A model generated the notes under the pieces. That model saw only the letters and a program-made list of their open reading frames with translations. It was not told where the DNA came from and did not search any database. 15,224 nt of DNA from an uncultured Collinsella sp. (GTDB lineage: Bacteria > Actinomycetota > Coriobacteriia > Coriobacteriales > Coriobacteriaceae). Position numbers and translations under genes: made by a program. The DNA lies in contig UQZU01000041.1 of the NCBI GenBank assembly GCA_900545665.1, positions 1-15,224 on the forward strand. The letters are read 5' to 3'. Of the stretch, positions 7,284-14,609 are shown in pieces; positions within the stretch are counted from its first letter, which is position 1; each line of letters begins with the position of its first letter.

Positions 7284-7312
7284 CAAGAAAAACACGCCGC
7301 TCGGGAGCGGCG
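7284..7312 (-). terminator. Terminator or attenuator just before the kinase operon
   Basis: CGCCGCT and AGCGGCG (7312-7306 and 7301-7295 on the minus strand) form a perfect 7-bp GC-rich stem with a 4-nt loop. It is followed by GTGTTTTTCTT, a U-rich tail that runs directly into the GGAGGAG ribosome site of the gene starting at 7272. It would end transcripts coming from recR. If the kinase operon promoter lies upstream, for instance TACACT at 7340-7335 with TTGCGC at 7365-7360 but a long 19-nt spacer, it would also act as an attenuator. Confidence 0.6.
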
Positions 7313-7375
7313 CATTCATTCAAATCCATATTTGAGTGTATCAGCGAACCCAAAAGGTTGCGCAACGAATGGGCA

Positions 7376-7401
7376 AATTAAGGATGCGAGTGGAAGCATC
7401 C
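7376..7401 (-). terminator. Weak hairpin terminator candidate downstream of recR
   Basis: On the minus strand GGATGC (7401-7396), an 8-nt loop and GCATCC (7387-7382) are followed by TTAATTT. The 6-bp stem and short U tract make this a weak intrinsic terminator about 115 bases past the recR stop. The same gap (7313-7517) also holds a 10-bp palindrome GTTGCGCAAC (7357-7366) and the dyad TTTGTTG/CAACAAA (7427-7442). I see no gene in the gap. Confidence 0.3.
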
Positions 7402-7517
7402 ATGCGATAAGCGGATACGAAGCATCTTTGTTGCACAACAAACTTACAGTCGCACAGGGAAATTATGACTACCCCGTGCGTCGCGAGGAAAACATACGGC
7501 AGGAGCAGGCTCGCCAC

Positions 7518-8114
7518 CTAAATCGCGCGACGGGCCTCGATGGCGCGGCCAAGCGTAAGCTCGTCGGCATACTCCAAGTCGCCGCCCACGGGAAGGCCGC
7601 TTGCCAGACGCGACACCTCGACGCCCAACGGCTTGATGGTACGGGCCAGATAGCTCGCCGTGGTCTCGCCCTCGATATTGGGGTTGGTGGCGATGATGAC
7701 CTCATGGATATCCTCGTGGCCCAGACGCGCCAGCAACTCGCGGATGTGCAACTGCTCGGGACCAATCTTGTCCATGGGGCTGATCACGCCGCCCAGCACA
7801 TGGTACAGGCCGTGGTAGCTGCCCGTGCGCTCGATCGCCTGGACATCGCGCGGCTCGCCCACCACGCAAATGCGAGTGGTATCGCGCATCGGGTCCTGGC
7901 AGATGGAGCACTCGTCGGCCGTGGCGTAGTTAAAGCAACGGCTGCAAAAGTGGACCTCCTGCTTGACCTCCAGGATGGCCTCGGCCAGGCGGCGGGCCTC
8001 CTCGGCGTCGGCCTCCAACAGGTAATAGGCGATGCGCTGGGCCGACTTGGGACCAATGCCCGGCAGACGGCCCAGCTCATCGAGCAGTTTTTGCAGACTG
8101 TGATTCGCACTCAT
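7518..8114 (-). CDS. recR: Recombination mediator protein RecR
   Basis: RecR helps load RecA onto single-stranded DNA in gap repair together with RecF and RecO, in the cytoplasm. The 198-residue length is typical. In order the sequence shows an N-terminal helix-hairpin-helix (LPGIGPKSAQRIAYYLL, about 17-33), a four-Cys zinc site (Cys57, Cys60, Cys69, Cys72), and a Toprim domain (about 80-175) with the VVGEPRDV and IATNPNIEGE stretches. The C-terminal region with PVGGDLEYADELTLGRA is also typical. The gene follows ybaB after 13 nt. No Shine-Dalgarno sequence is visible in that AT-rich spacer (ACACATATAT before ATG), so translation is probably coupled to ybaB. The ybaB-recR pairing is conserved in many bacteria. 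Nothing suggests damage. Confidence 0.97.
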   Translation of the reverse strand: MSANHSLQKLLDELGRLPGIGPKSAQRIAYYLLEADAEEARRLAEAILEVKQEVHFCSRCFNYATADECSICQDPMRDTTRICVVGEPRDVQAIERTGSYHGLYHVLGGVISPMDKIGPEQLHIRELLARLGHEDIHEVIIATNPNIEGETTASYLARTIKPLGVEVSRLASGLPVGGDLEYADELTLGRAIEARRAI

Positions 8115-8127
8115 ATATATGTGTGTC

Positions 8128-8448
8128 TTAGAACGGCATGCCCGGGATGTTGAGGCCGCCGGTGATGGCGCCCATCTGCTTGTTGGCGAGCTCGTTGACG
8201 CCGCGGACGGCCTCGTTGACGGCAGCCATGATCATGTCCTGCAGCATATCGACGTCCTCGGGATCGAGGGCATCGGGATCGATGGTGAGGTTGACGAGCT
8301 CCATCTCGCCGTTAACGGTCACCTTGACCATGCCGCCGCCGGCAGAGGCGTCGACGGTCTGGGACTTGAGATTCTCCTGCGCGGCGGCAAGCTGCTCCTG
8401 CATCTTGCGAGCCTGCTTCATCATCTGCTGCATATTCATACCGGCCAT
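8128..8448 (-). CDS. ybaB: YbaB/EbfC family nucleoid-associated protein
   Basis: This small dimeric DNA-binding protein is usually encoded between dnaX and recR. Its 106 residues fit the family. The N-terminal helix is Met/Gln/Lys-rich (MNMQQMMKQARKMQEQLAAA). It is followed by a beta-sheet core around GGGMVKVTVNGEMELVNLTIDP, then a helix MLQDMIMAAVNEAVRGVNELA and a Gly-rich tail ending NIPGMPF. AAAGGAG lies 6 nt before the ATG, a strong ribosome site. The gene is co-directional with recR 13 nt downstream. Unlike the usual arrangement it is separated from dnaX by a plus-strand gene (8789-9262), so it needs its own promoter in the 340-base region upstream. Confidence 0.95.
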   Translation of the reverse strand: MAGMNMQQMMKQARKMQEQLAAAQENLKSQTVDASAGGGMVKVTVNGEMELVNLTIDPDALDPEDVDMLQDMIMAAVNEAVRGVNELANKQMGAITGGLNIPGMPF

Positions 8449-8610
8449 GATGGCTCCTTTACGTGCGGCCGCGCGACAAGCTGCAAGGGCAGCCGGAGCA
8501 CGGCGGGACTTTCAAACTCAAAAATCGTACCACGGCGCGGGGCCAGCGAGCGGGGCGGACACACTACCTCAGTCGATATACATGTCCTGGAGTGCAAGCC
8601 GCACCCATAG

Positions 8611-8645
8611 ATTATGCAAAGTTGAATAATTCGCATCTGCATAAT
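8611..8645. promoter_or_regulatory. Symmetric dyad, candidate operator in divergent ybaB upstream region
   Basis: ATTATGCA (8611-8618) and TGCATAAT (8638-8645) are perfect inverted copies placed symmetrically about a central GAATAATTC (8624-8632), itself palindromic around its middle base. There are 5 nt between each arm and the centre. This AT-rich nested symmetry in a GC-rich genome looks like a protein-binding site. It lies in the 340-base region (8449-8788) between the divergent ybaB and the 8789-9262 gene. That region otherwise shows no gene, only a -10 box (8749-8754) and a weak TG-TACGAT element for ybaB near 8530. Confidence 0.4.
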
Positions 8646-8748
8646 ATTGAAAGCTAAATCTTGTAGAGCCGGAATCCGACATTTAATGCGTACCACTAAA
8701 TGGCTAAATGCCGAGCCACTACTCGAGGCGGCGCTCATGACGGCGGGG

Positions 8749-8754
8749 TATAAT
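8749..8754 (+). promoter_or_regulatory. -10 promoter box TATAAT
   Basis: A perfect consensus TATAAT lies 35 bases before the ATG at 8789, giving a short leader that contains the GGAGG ribosome site (8778-8782). No good -35 hexamer is visible 16-18 bases upstream (the sequence there is GC-rich), so the promoter may be weak or activator-dependent. The symmetric dyad centred at 8628 is about 120 bases upstream. Confidence 0.45.
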
Positions 8755-8788
8755 TTGATTGCCATAAATAGCAATTTGGAGGTGCCCC

Positions 8789-9262
8789 ATGAATGCCCCC
8801 AACGCGCTCCAAAACATCCGCTCAAAACACCCCGTTGCATATGTGGTTCTCTATCTCTTTGTCGGCTGGGCATTGCTGGTTGTCATCACCCATGCCATAG
8901 CTTTTGGAGCAGAACTGCTGATAGCCAGCTCGGACCAGCCCGTCGTCAAATGGGAGACGACCGATGAGTGCACCGACGGAACCCGAACCGTCTACTACAA
9001 CAGCCCGTCCCTCTATCAAGAGTTCAAGGTCAAGATAAAGGACTTCAAGATTGTCGATGCCGAGCTAGGCGTTTATTTGGCAATCGGAGCAACCATTAAC
9101 GCCGAGCAAGTCGAGTACACGGACAGCCATGCGACGTATCGTATCGACCTCAGCATCCTAGGCCGACCGTCACGCACCTGTCTGCTCAAATGCGACATAC
9201 GCGGCACCACACTACACATGTCCGAAATACAGATGCGCCCGGACAAGGGGTCCTCTTCTTGA
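8789..9262 (+). CDS. Hypothetical single-helix membrane protein
   Basis: This 157-residue protein has a short basic N-terminus, one membrane helix (about 16-46) and a polar C-terminal domain. That domain is probably extracellular or periplasm-like, given its composition and its Cys residues at 61, 131 and 135. The domain looks beta-rich (strands around YQEFKVKIKDFKIVDAELGV and RIDLSILGRPS). GGAGG 6 nt before ATG and TATAAT upstream support expression as a single gene. I do not recognise a family. It is oriented against its neighbours, sits between dnaX and ybaB, and its stop is 21 nt from the dnaX stop (convergent). Codon use is a little less GC-rich than in the flanking genes, consistent with later insertion into the dnaX-ybaB-recR locus. 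Function unknown. Confidence 0.75.
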   Translation: MNAPNALQNIRSKHPVAYVVLYLFVGWALLVVITHAIAFGAELLIASSDQPVVKWETTDECTDGTRTVYYNSPSLYQEFKVKIKDFKIVDAELGVYLAIGATINAEQVEYTDSHATYRIDLSILGRPSRTCLLKCDIRGTTLHMSEIQMRPDKGSSS

Positions 9263-9283
9263 GCAGTATACCCGCCTGCGCAG

Positions 9284-11782
9284 CTACTCCACCGGCTTGA
9301 AGATGGTGGCCTGGCCAAAGACGCTGCGGATGAGGGCTTTGGCCTCGTCCTCGGTCTGCGGGATGCTCGGGGCTGCGCCCTGATGGCCGAAGGGGCTGCC
9401 AGCACCGGGATCGGATTCCCAGGGAGCGGCGGGGACGTCGTCGTTTGCAGAGGCTGCGGGTGCCACAGCAGCGGCCTTGGTCGCGGACGCCGCACCCGGC
9501 ACGTCGAACGGGGGCAGATCGTCCCCGCCGGCATCGGCAGCAAAACCACCGACCATAGCATCGTCGTAGGGCACCTGCTCGGATTCCCATGGCGCAGCCT
9601 GCGCAGGCGGCTGAGCCATGGGGACGGACGCGCGCTCGGGCGCTCGGGGCGCGGGCTCGGTCGGGAGCTTGCCCGTGGCAGGAGCACCGGCAGGGTTGTC
9701 GGAGCGCAGCCAAGGGGCCTTGGCCAGGTCGGATGACTTGGGCGCAGGCGCGGCAGCGGACTTGGGCGCGGGGATCGGAGCAGCCGGTTTGGGCGCAGCG
9801 GGTTCAGGCGCCGACGGGGTCGGTGCCGCTACCGGCGCCGCTTTTGGCTGCGTCGCGCTGGCGCTCGAGGATGCAGGGGGCACCGAGGACACGGGTTGCG
9901 GGTCCGCAGATACCGCAGCCCGTGCAGATGGAGAATGCTCCTCATGTTGAGGAGCCGGCGCGCCACCCCCATCCAGGACATAGTCGACGGTACGACGACC
10001 GAAGACCGCGCAGACCGTCGGCAGGACCACCGACTGCGTATCGGCGCGACCGAGCATCTTGATGGCAAAAGTCGAACCCGCGGGGAACGAGACCGTGAGC
10101 TTGGAGCCGTCGTCGGCCGTGGCGCGGGCGTTGAGCAAAAGCCCTGCGTAGGAGGCCTGACGAGCCTTGACGCGCTCGACGACCTCGGCCCATTTGCGCT
10201 GGAGCTCGCCGGCGTCCTCAACCGCGGGGGTCTCGGCAGCACCGGCGGCGGCAACCTGGGCGGCGTTGTTGGGCTTGGACACCGACACGGTCGATGCAGC
10301 AGGCGCGGAAGCCGGAGCCGCAACGGGCTGAGGCGCGGGGGCCGGCGCAGGCTGAGGTGCAGGCGCTGCAGGCTTGGAAGCTGACACGGACGCAGGACGG
10401 GGCGCAGGCTGGGCAGCCGGAACAGCAGCTCCGCGGTCCCAAGGCATGCCACCCTGGCGCGCGGACGTAGCAGCAGGGGCAGCGGATGCCGCCGGAGCGG
10501 CAGCACGGGCGCCCGAAATGAGCGTCGGCTGTTGGGCAGCAGCGGGTACGGATGCTGCAGGCGCGGCGGCCTGAGCAGCAGCCACGCTCGCCGGCACGGC
10601 GGCATTGGCAACCATGGCCTCCAGGCGTGCCACGCGCTCGGCCAATGCCTCAATCGTTATATCAGCCTCGGGACGTGCCAGACGCGTGCAGGCAATCTCG
10701 AGCACCAGGCGCACGTCGCTCGCGCCCCTCATCTCCAGTGCGGCATCGTCAAGCACTGTCAGCACACGGGCCAGGCGGTCGGCAGGATGCTCGCCAAAGG
10801 CAGCGGCCTCGGCAGCAAGCACCTCGGCCTGCTCGGAGCCGCCCTCAAACAGCTCGGCACGGGCACCGGCAACGCAGGCAACGTACACGTCACGCACATG
10901 CGCCACCAGGTCGCGCGTCAGCTCCAGCAGGTCGTTTCCTTCCTCGACCTGCGCACGGATCAGTCCATATAGCTCGGCAACATCGCGATCGGCAATGGCG
11001 CGGGAAAACTCGCCCAGAATCTGGTCCGAAACCTCGCCTAAAAGCGAGCGGGCGTCGTCCGCATGCACAGAACCGTTGCCAAAGACGCTCAGCTGCTCCA
11101 GCGTGGACAACGCGTCGCGCATACCGCCCTTGGCATGGCGCGCCACAATGGCGAGTGCCTCGTCGTCGTAATCGAAGCCCTCCTGCTCGCACACGTATGC
11201 CAGGCGGCGCTCGATATCCTCGTTACCGATGCGGTGGAAATCGAAGCGCTGACAGCGCGAAAGGATGGTCTCCAGAATCTTTTGCGGGTCGGTGGTGCAC
11301 AGCACAAAGATCACGTGCGCCGGCGGCTCCTCGAGCGTCTTGAGCAGCGCGTTAAACGCCGCCGTCGTGAGCATGTGGACCTCGTCGATGATATAGATCT
11401 TGTACTTGCCACGCACCGGGGCAAAGTTAACGGAGTTGATGATCTCCTCGCGCACGTTGTCTACGCCGGTACGGCTTGCGGCATCGAGCTCGTAGACATC
11501 GGGGTGGTTGCCTTCGGCGATGAGCTCGCACTCCTCGCAGGTGCCATCGGGCATGCAGCCGCTCGCACCCTCGGCGCGCGCCGCCTCGGCATTGCGGCAC
11601 AGCAGCGCCTTGGCCAAAATGCGCGCCATGGTGGTCTTGCCCGTGCCGCGCGGTCCGCAGAACAGGTACGCGTGGGACAGGCGCCCCTCGGTAATGGCGT
11701 GCTCGAGCGTCGAGACGATATGCTGCTGGCCCACCACGGAGTCGAAGGTGAGCGGGCGATACTTTCGGTACAACGATTCCAT
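9284..11782 (-). CDS. dnaX: DNA polymerase III subunit gamma/tau
   Basis: DnaX is the ATPase of the clamp loader that places the beta sliding clamp on primed DNA at the fork. The product is 832 residues from the ATG at 11782, which has GGGGGAG 6 nt upstream and begins MESLYRKYRPLTFDSVVGQQ, the typical family start. The frame is open further upstream, but that part overlaps the divergent gene. Walker A is GPRGTGKT (43-50), zinc Cys are at 62, 76, 82 and 85, Walker B is IIDEVHML (131-138) and the SRC sensor motif is at 175-177. The clamp-loader core ends near residue 370. The rest is dominated by Ala/Pro/Ser-rich low-complexity linkers around a more ordered segment (about 525-605), with a short conserved-looking C-terminus ending SVFGQATIFKPVE. 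It is longer than the 560-640 residues common elsewhere. No A-run frameshift site for a separate gamma product is evident. Confidence 0.96.
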   Translation of the reverse strand: MESLYRKYRPLTFDSVVGQQHIVSTLEHAITEGRLSHAYLFCGPRGTGKTTMARILAKALLCRNAEAARAEGASGCMPDGTCEECELIAEGNHPDVYELDAASRTGVDNVREEIINSVNFAPVRGKYKIYIIDEVHMLTTAAFNALLKTLEEPPAHVIFVLCTTDPQKILETILSRCQRFDFHRIGNEDIERRLAYVCEQEGFDYDDEALAIVARHAKGGMRDALSTLEQLSVFGNGSVHADDARSLLGEVSDQILGEFSRAIADRDVAELYGLIRAQVEEGNDLLELTRDLVAHVRDVYVACVAGARAELFEGGSEQAEVLAAEAAAFGEHPADRLARVLTVLDDAALEMRGASDVRLVLEIACTRLARPEADITIEALAERVARLEAMVANAAVPASVAAAQAAAPAASVPAAAQQPTLISGARAAAPAASAAPAATSARQGGMPWDRGAAVPAAQPAPRPASVSASKPAAPAPQPAPAPAPQPVAAPASAPAASTVSVSKPNNAAQVAAAGAAETPAVEDAGELQRKWAEVVERVKARQASYAGLLLNARATADDGSKLTVSFPAGSTFAIKMLGRADTQSVVLPTVCAVFGRRTVDYVLDGGGAPAPQHEEHSPSARAAVSADPQPVSSVPPASSSASATQPKAAPVAAPTPSAPEPAAPKPAAPIPAPKSAAAPAPKSSDLAKAPWLRSDNPAGAPATGKLPTEPAPRAPERASVPMAQPPAQAAPWESEQVPYDDAMVGGFAADAGGDDLPPFDVPGAASATKAAAVAPAASANDDVPAAPWESDPGAGSPFGHQGAAPSIPQTEDEAKALIRSVFGQATIFKPVE

Positions 11783-11897
11783 GGGTGCTCCCCCGGGTAT
11801 ACTGAGTCTTGTTGCCGCGGCGGCCATGCGGTCGCACGGCATACTGCATTCATAATAACCCGTACGGCGAGCCCGCCGCGATAGGAGTCCAAAGAGC

Positions 11898-12614
11898 ATG
11901 GCAGACGCAGAGAGCAACCTCGTTCCCTCCGAAGCAGCCGACCAGGTCGAGGTCGCGCTCGAGACGCAGGCAGCAGCCGATGACGGCATCCTGTACCTCA
12001 ACGAGTATCAGTACGAAAACGACCTCGTCACCGATTTCGCCCGCTTGGTTGCCTCGCCCAGGCGCCGCGGCTCCCTGTACGTCGCCGCTGCGATTGCCGC
12101 GCTCATCGGCATCGGCATGCTGGTGGCCGGCGGCAACTGGATCAAGTTCGGCGTCGTCCTGATTGTATTCGGCGCCTTTTTGGCCTGGTGGAGCAAAAAT
12201 CTGCACCATACGCTCGCGCGCGACTTTATCGAAGCCGTCGAGGCAGACGAGTCCATGGGCGGCCGCTACCGCCGCGTCGCCGCCAACGAGGACGGCCTGA
12301 TGGTCTGGGGCAAGAGCGGCAAGTCGCAGTTCTTCCCGTTTGAGAAGCTCGACCACGTACTCGACGGCGAGCGCATCTTTGTGGCCATGTTCGCCGACCA
12401 GGGCGTGACGATCCCTAAGGACACCTTTGTGCGTGGCGATGCCGAGCAGTTTGGCTCCTTCCTCAAGGCGCGCATCAACAAAAAGCTGCACATCGAGACC
12501 AAACGCAAGAAGATGAAGGCCGAAAAGGCCGCTGCCAAGGCCAAGCAGGAAAGCGAGCCCAAGAATGCAAAGGCCAAACAGCGCAAGCAGAAGAAGAACA
12601 AGAGGAAGCGCTAA
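11898..12614 (+). CDS. Two-helix membrane protein with YcxB-like C-terminal part
   Basis: This is a 238-residue protein. Residues 1-50 are acidic and soluble. Two adjacent membrane helices (about 58-79 and 81-98) form a hairpin. Residues 100-195 form a domain in which the stretch FFPFEKLDHVLDGERIFVAMFADQ leads to VTIPKDTFVRGDAEQFGSFL, resembling the end of the YcxB-like family. The tail 200-238 is almost entirely Lys, Ala, Glu and Arg and may contact nucleic acid or anionic lipid. AGGAG precedes the ATG by about 10 nt. The gene diverges from dnaX across a 115-base region with CATAAT as a possible -10 element (11849-11854). Function is unknown, and the YcxB-like assignment rests on general resemblance only. 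Confidence 0.8.
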   Translation: MADAESNLVPSEAADQVEVALETQAAADDGILYLNEYQYENDLVTDFARLVASPRRRGSLYVAAAIAALIGIGMLVAGGNWIKFGVVLIVFGAFLAWWSKNLHHTLARDFIEAVEADESMGGRYRRVAANEDGLMVWGKSGKSQFFPFEKLDHVLDGERIFVAMFADQGVTIPKDTFVRGDAEQFGSFLKARINKKLHIETKRKKMKAEKAAAKAKQESEPKNAKAKQRKQKKNKRKR

Positions 12615-12755
12615 GGCCAAGTCAGATAGGCCACCTCGCCCCGCTACCTTCACCATGCGCGCGAGCGTGCTAAACTAGCAGCATCTATGCCACCGCGAAC
12701 GGCTTGACCCCGGCCCGCCGCTCGCAAACGAACTTTAAACGCACGAGGGTTGGCC

Positions 12756-14609
12756 ATGCCGCTTTTCTCGCAACATACCGCCCGGTTCTCGCCGGACGTT
12801 CCCTTGGAGGGCACCAGCTCTCGCGAGCTGCTCAAGCGGTTTCAGCCGCTCGAGACGCTCGCGACCGGCGGTTTTGGCTCCATCGAGATTTGCCGCGACA
12901 CGCACCTGCGCCGTCGCGTCGCCATTAAGCGCATCCCCCTCACAGGCGGTGCCGGCATGCCCGCCAGCGACATCATGGATGTCCTGCGCGAGGCACACAC
13001 CGCTGCCATGCTTCAACATCCCAATATTGTGCAGGTTATCGACTTTACGCACGATACCGCCTATGCCTACCTCGTCATGGGATATGTCGACGGCATGTCG
13101 CTCGCCGACTTTTTGCATCGCGTGGACGGCCATTCGCTCACCTTTGACGAGGCCGCGGCAATTGCCGACGCGCTGGGCCAGGCGCTCACCTTCGCCCATA
13201 GCAACGGCGTGCTCCACCTGGATATCAAGCCCGCCAACGTGCTCATCGACCACTCGGGCAATGTAAAGCTCACCGACTTTGGCATGGCGCGGCTGTCGTC
13301 TGCCGGCGGCTTTGGCGGCTCGCGCGGCGGCACCATCGGCTACATGCCACCCGAGCAGCTCGACATCGAGACTGGCACGGTTGACGAGCGCGCCGATGTC
13401 TTTGCCCTCGCCTGCGTGATCTACGAGGGACTGTGCGGCAGCGCCCCCTTTATGGCCGCCACGCCCGCCGACTCGCTCGGCCGCATCATCGGCGGTGCCA
13501 CCTACCCCAGCGAGCTCATCCCGCACTTTCCCCCGGGAGCCGAGGCTGCGCTCATGAGCGCCCTCTCCCCCATGCCGCAAGACCGCCCCAGCAGCATCGA
13601 GGCATTTTGCGACCAGCTGCTCGCCGGCTTGGGCAGCGTGCGCGAGGGCCGTCGCAGCCTAGAGCAGATGGTGGGCGAGCTGTCGGATGACGAGCGCACG
13701 GCAGACGATATCGAATCGCTGCCCTATGAGGACGACACCATCGAGGTCGACCCCGCACTCGGCTGGGCCGGCACGCGCTGGGGCCACGCGCGCGATTACA
13801 CCATGCGCGCCATCTCGGCGCTAACGTGCGGCGCCTTTAGCTTTTTGATCATGCAGACGGCTGGCGTCGCGGCGCTTCCCGGACTTATTGCCGCGGCCAT
13901 CGCGATTGGGGCGGCCGCCGGCCTGGCCCCGCAGATTGGCTCGGCTATCTCGGCCGTGGGCTTTTTGGTACTTATGGCCAACGCCACCATGCAGGCGCAG
14001 GGCATCCTGTCGATGCTGCCCGTCGCGGTGCTCTTTGCCGCCACCATGTCCGGTTGGTGGATCGCCTGGGGCCGCACCGAGGCCGCCGCGAGCGCTGCGC
14101 TCACCTGCGCGGTGGCACTTGGCTGTCTAACGGGCGACGTCCTCCTTGCCGCCGGGGTCGCCACCGGCATCGCGGCCTTTTGGCTCGGCCCGGCAAGCGC
14201 CGCGGCCGCCACGGGGATGGGCGCGCTTTTTGGCCGCCTGGCTACGGTTGCGCTTTCCGCCGGAGGCGTGCTGGGGCTCGGCGATGTTGCCGCAGCGCTG
14301 GGAGACATGCTCTTCTGGGCTGCCGTCGTGCTTGTCGCGGCGACAGCTGCACTGACATCTCTGCTGCTCAACGTCCATGCCAATCGTGCCGAGCAGGGCT
14401 CGAACCTGACTGCAATCGCTGCCATCGCCGGCTGCGGAATAGGCTCCGCGGCGTCGCTCTGTCTTGCACACCATATGGAAATTGCCAGCCTTGCGGCCGC
14501 GGTCGTCGTCAAGGCGGCGGTTGCGGGAACCCTATCCTCTATAATTGTTGGGATATGCCTATATTTGCTCGGATACCAAAGAACCTATACGGAGAGTGAT
14601 CTTTCGTGA
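12756..14609 (+). CDS. Polytopic membrane Ser/Thr protein kinase, non-RD (HLD) type
   Basis: This 617-residue kinase starts at the ATG at 12756, with GAGGG about 6 nt upstream; a TTG two codons earlier is the alternative. The kinase domain (about 28-290) has glycine loop GGFGSI (38-43), Lys58 in VAIKR, Glu79, catalytic loop HLDIKPANVL (154-163, Asp156 and Asn161), DFG (174-176) and MPPEQ in place of APE (197-201). The usual Arg before the catalytic Asp is Leu155, so it is a non-RD kinase, a class often active without activation-loop phosphorylation. An acidic juxtamembrane stretch (about 305-335) is followed by some eight to ten Ala/Gly-rich hydrophobic segments (350-607). No PASTA repeats are present. 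The stop overlaps the fhaA GTG by 4 nt, so the kinase and FhaA are translationally coupled. A possible promoter is TTCACC-16-TAAACT (12649-12676). Substrates are unknown; FhaA is the likely partner. Confidence 0.9.
   Translation: MPLFSQHTARFSPDVPLEGTSSRELLKRFQPLETLATGGFGSIEICRDTHLRRRVAIKRIPLTGGAGMPASDIMDVLREAHTAAMLQHPNIVQVIDFTHDTAYAYLVMGYVDGMSLADFLHRVDGHSLTFDEAAAIADALGQALTFAHSNGVLHLDIKPANVLIDHSGNVKLTDFGMARLSSAGGFGGSRGGTIGYMPPEQLDIETGTVDERADVFALACVIYEGLCGSAPFMAATPADSLGRIIGGATYPSELIPHFPPGAEAALMSALSPMPQDRPSSIEAFCDQLLAGLGSVREGRRSLEQMVGELSDDERTADDIESLPYEDDTIEVDPALGWAGTRWGHARDYTMRAISALTCGAFSFLIMQTAGVAALPGLIAAAIAIGAAAGLAPQIGSAISAVGFLVLMANATMQAQGILSMLPVAVLFAATMSGWWIAWGRTEAAASAALTCAVALGCLTGDVLLAAGVATGIAAFWLGPASAAAATGMGALFGRLATVALSAGGVLGLGDVAAALGDMLFWAAVVLVAATAALTSLLLNVHANRAEQGSNLTAIAAIAGCGIGSAASLCLAHHMEIASLAAAVVVKAAVAGTLSSIIVGICLYLLGYQRTYTESDLS

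Noticed and set aside
8449..8788. SRP RNA or tRNA gene near dnaX/recR, as found in some Gram-positives
   Set aside because: No SRP GGAA/GGUC-type helix 8 pattern or tRNA T-arm consensus (GGTTCRANTCC) could be found on either strand of this gap.
9284..11782. Programmed frameshift site producing a short gamma form of DnaX
   Set aside because: No slippery A-run such as A AAA AAG is present in the region after the ATPase core.
11783..12001. N-terminal extension of dnaX to 12001
   Set aside because: It overlaps the divergent 11898 gene and lacks family similarity. The MESLYRKYRP start with GGGGGAG upstream is typical of DnaX.
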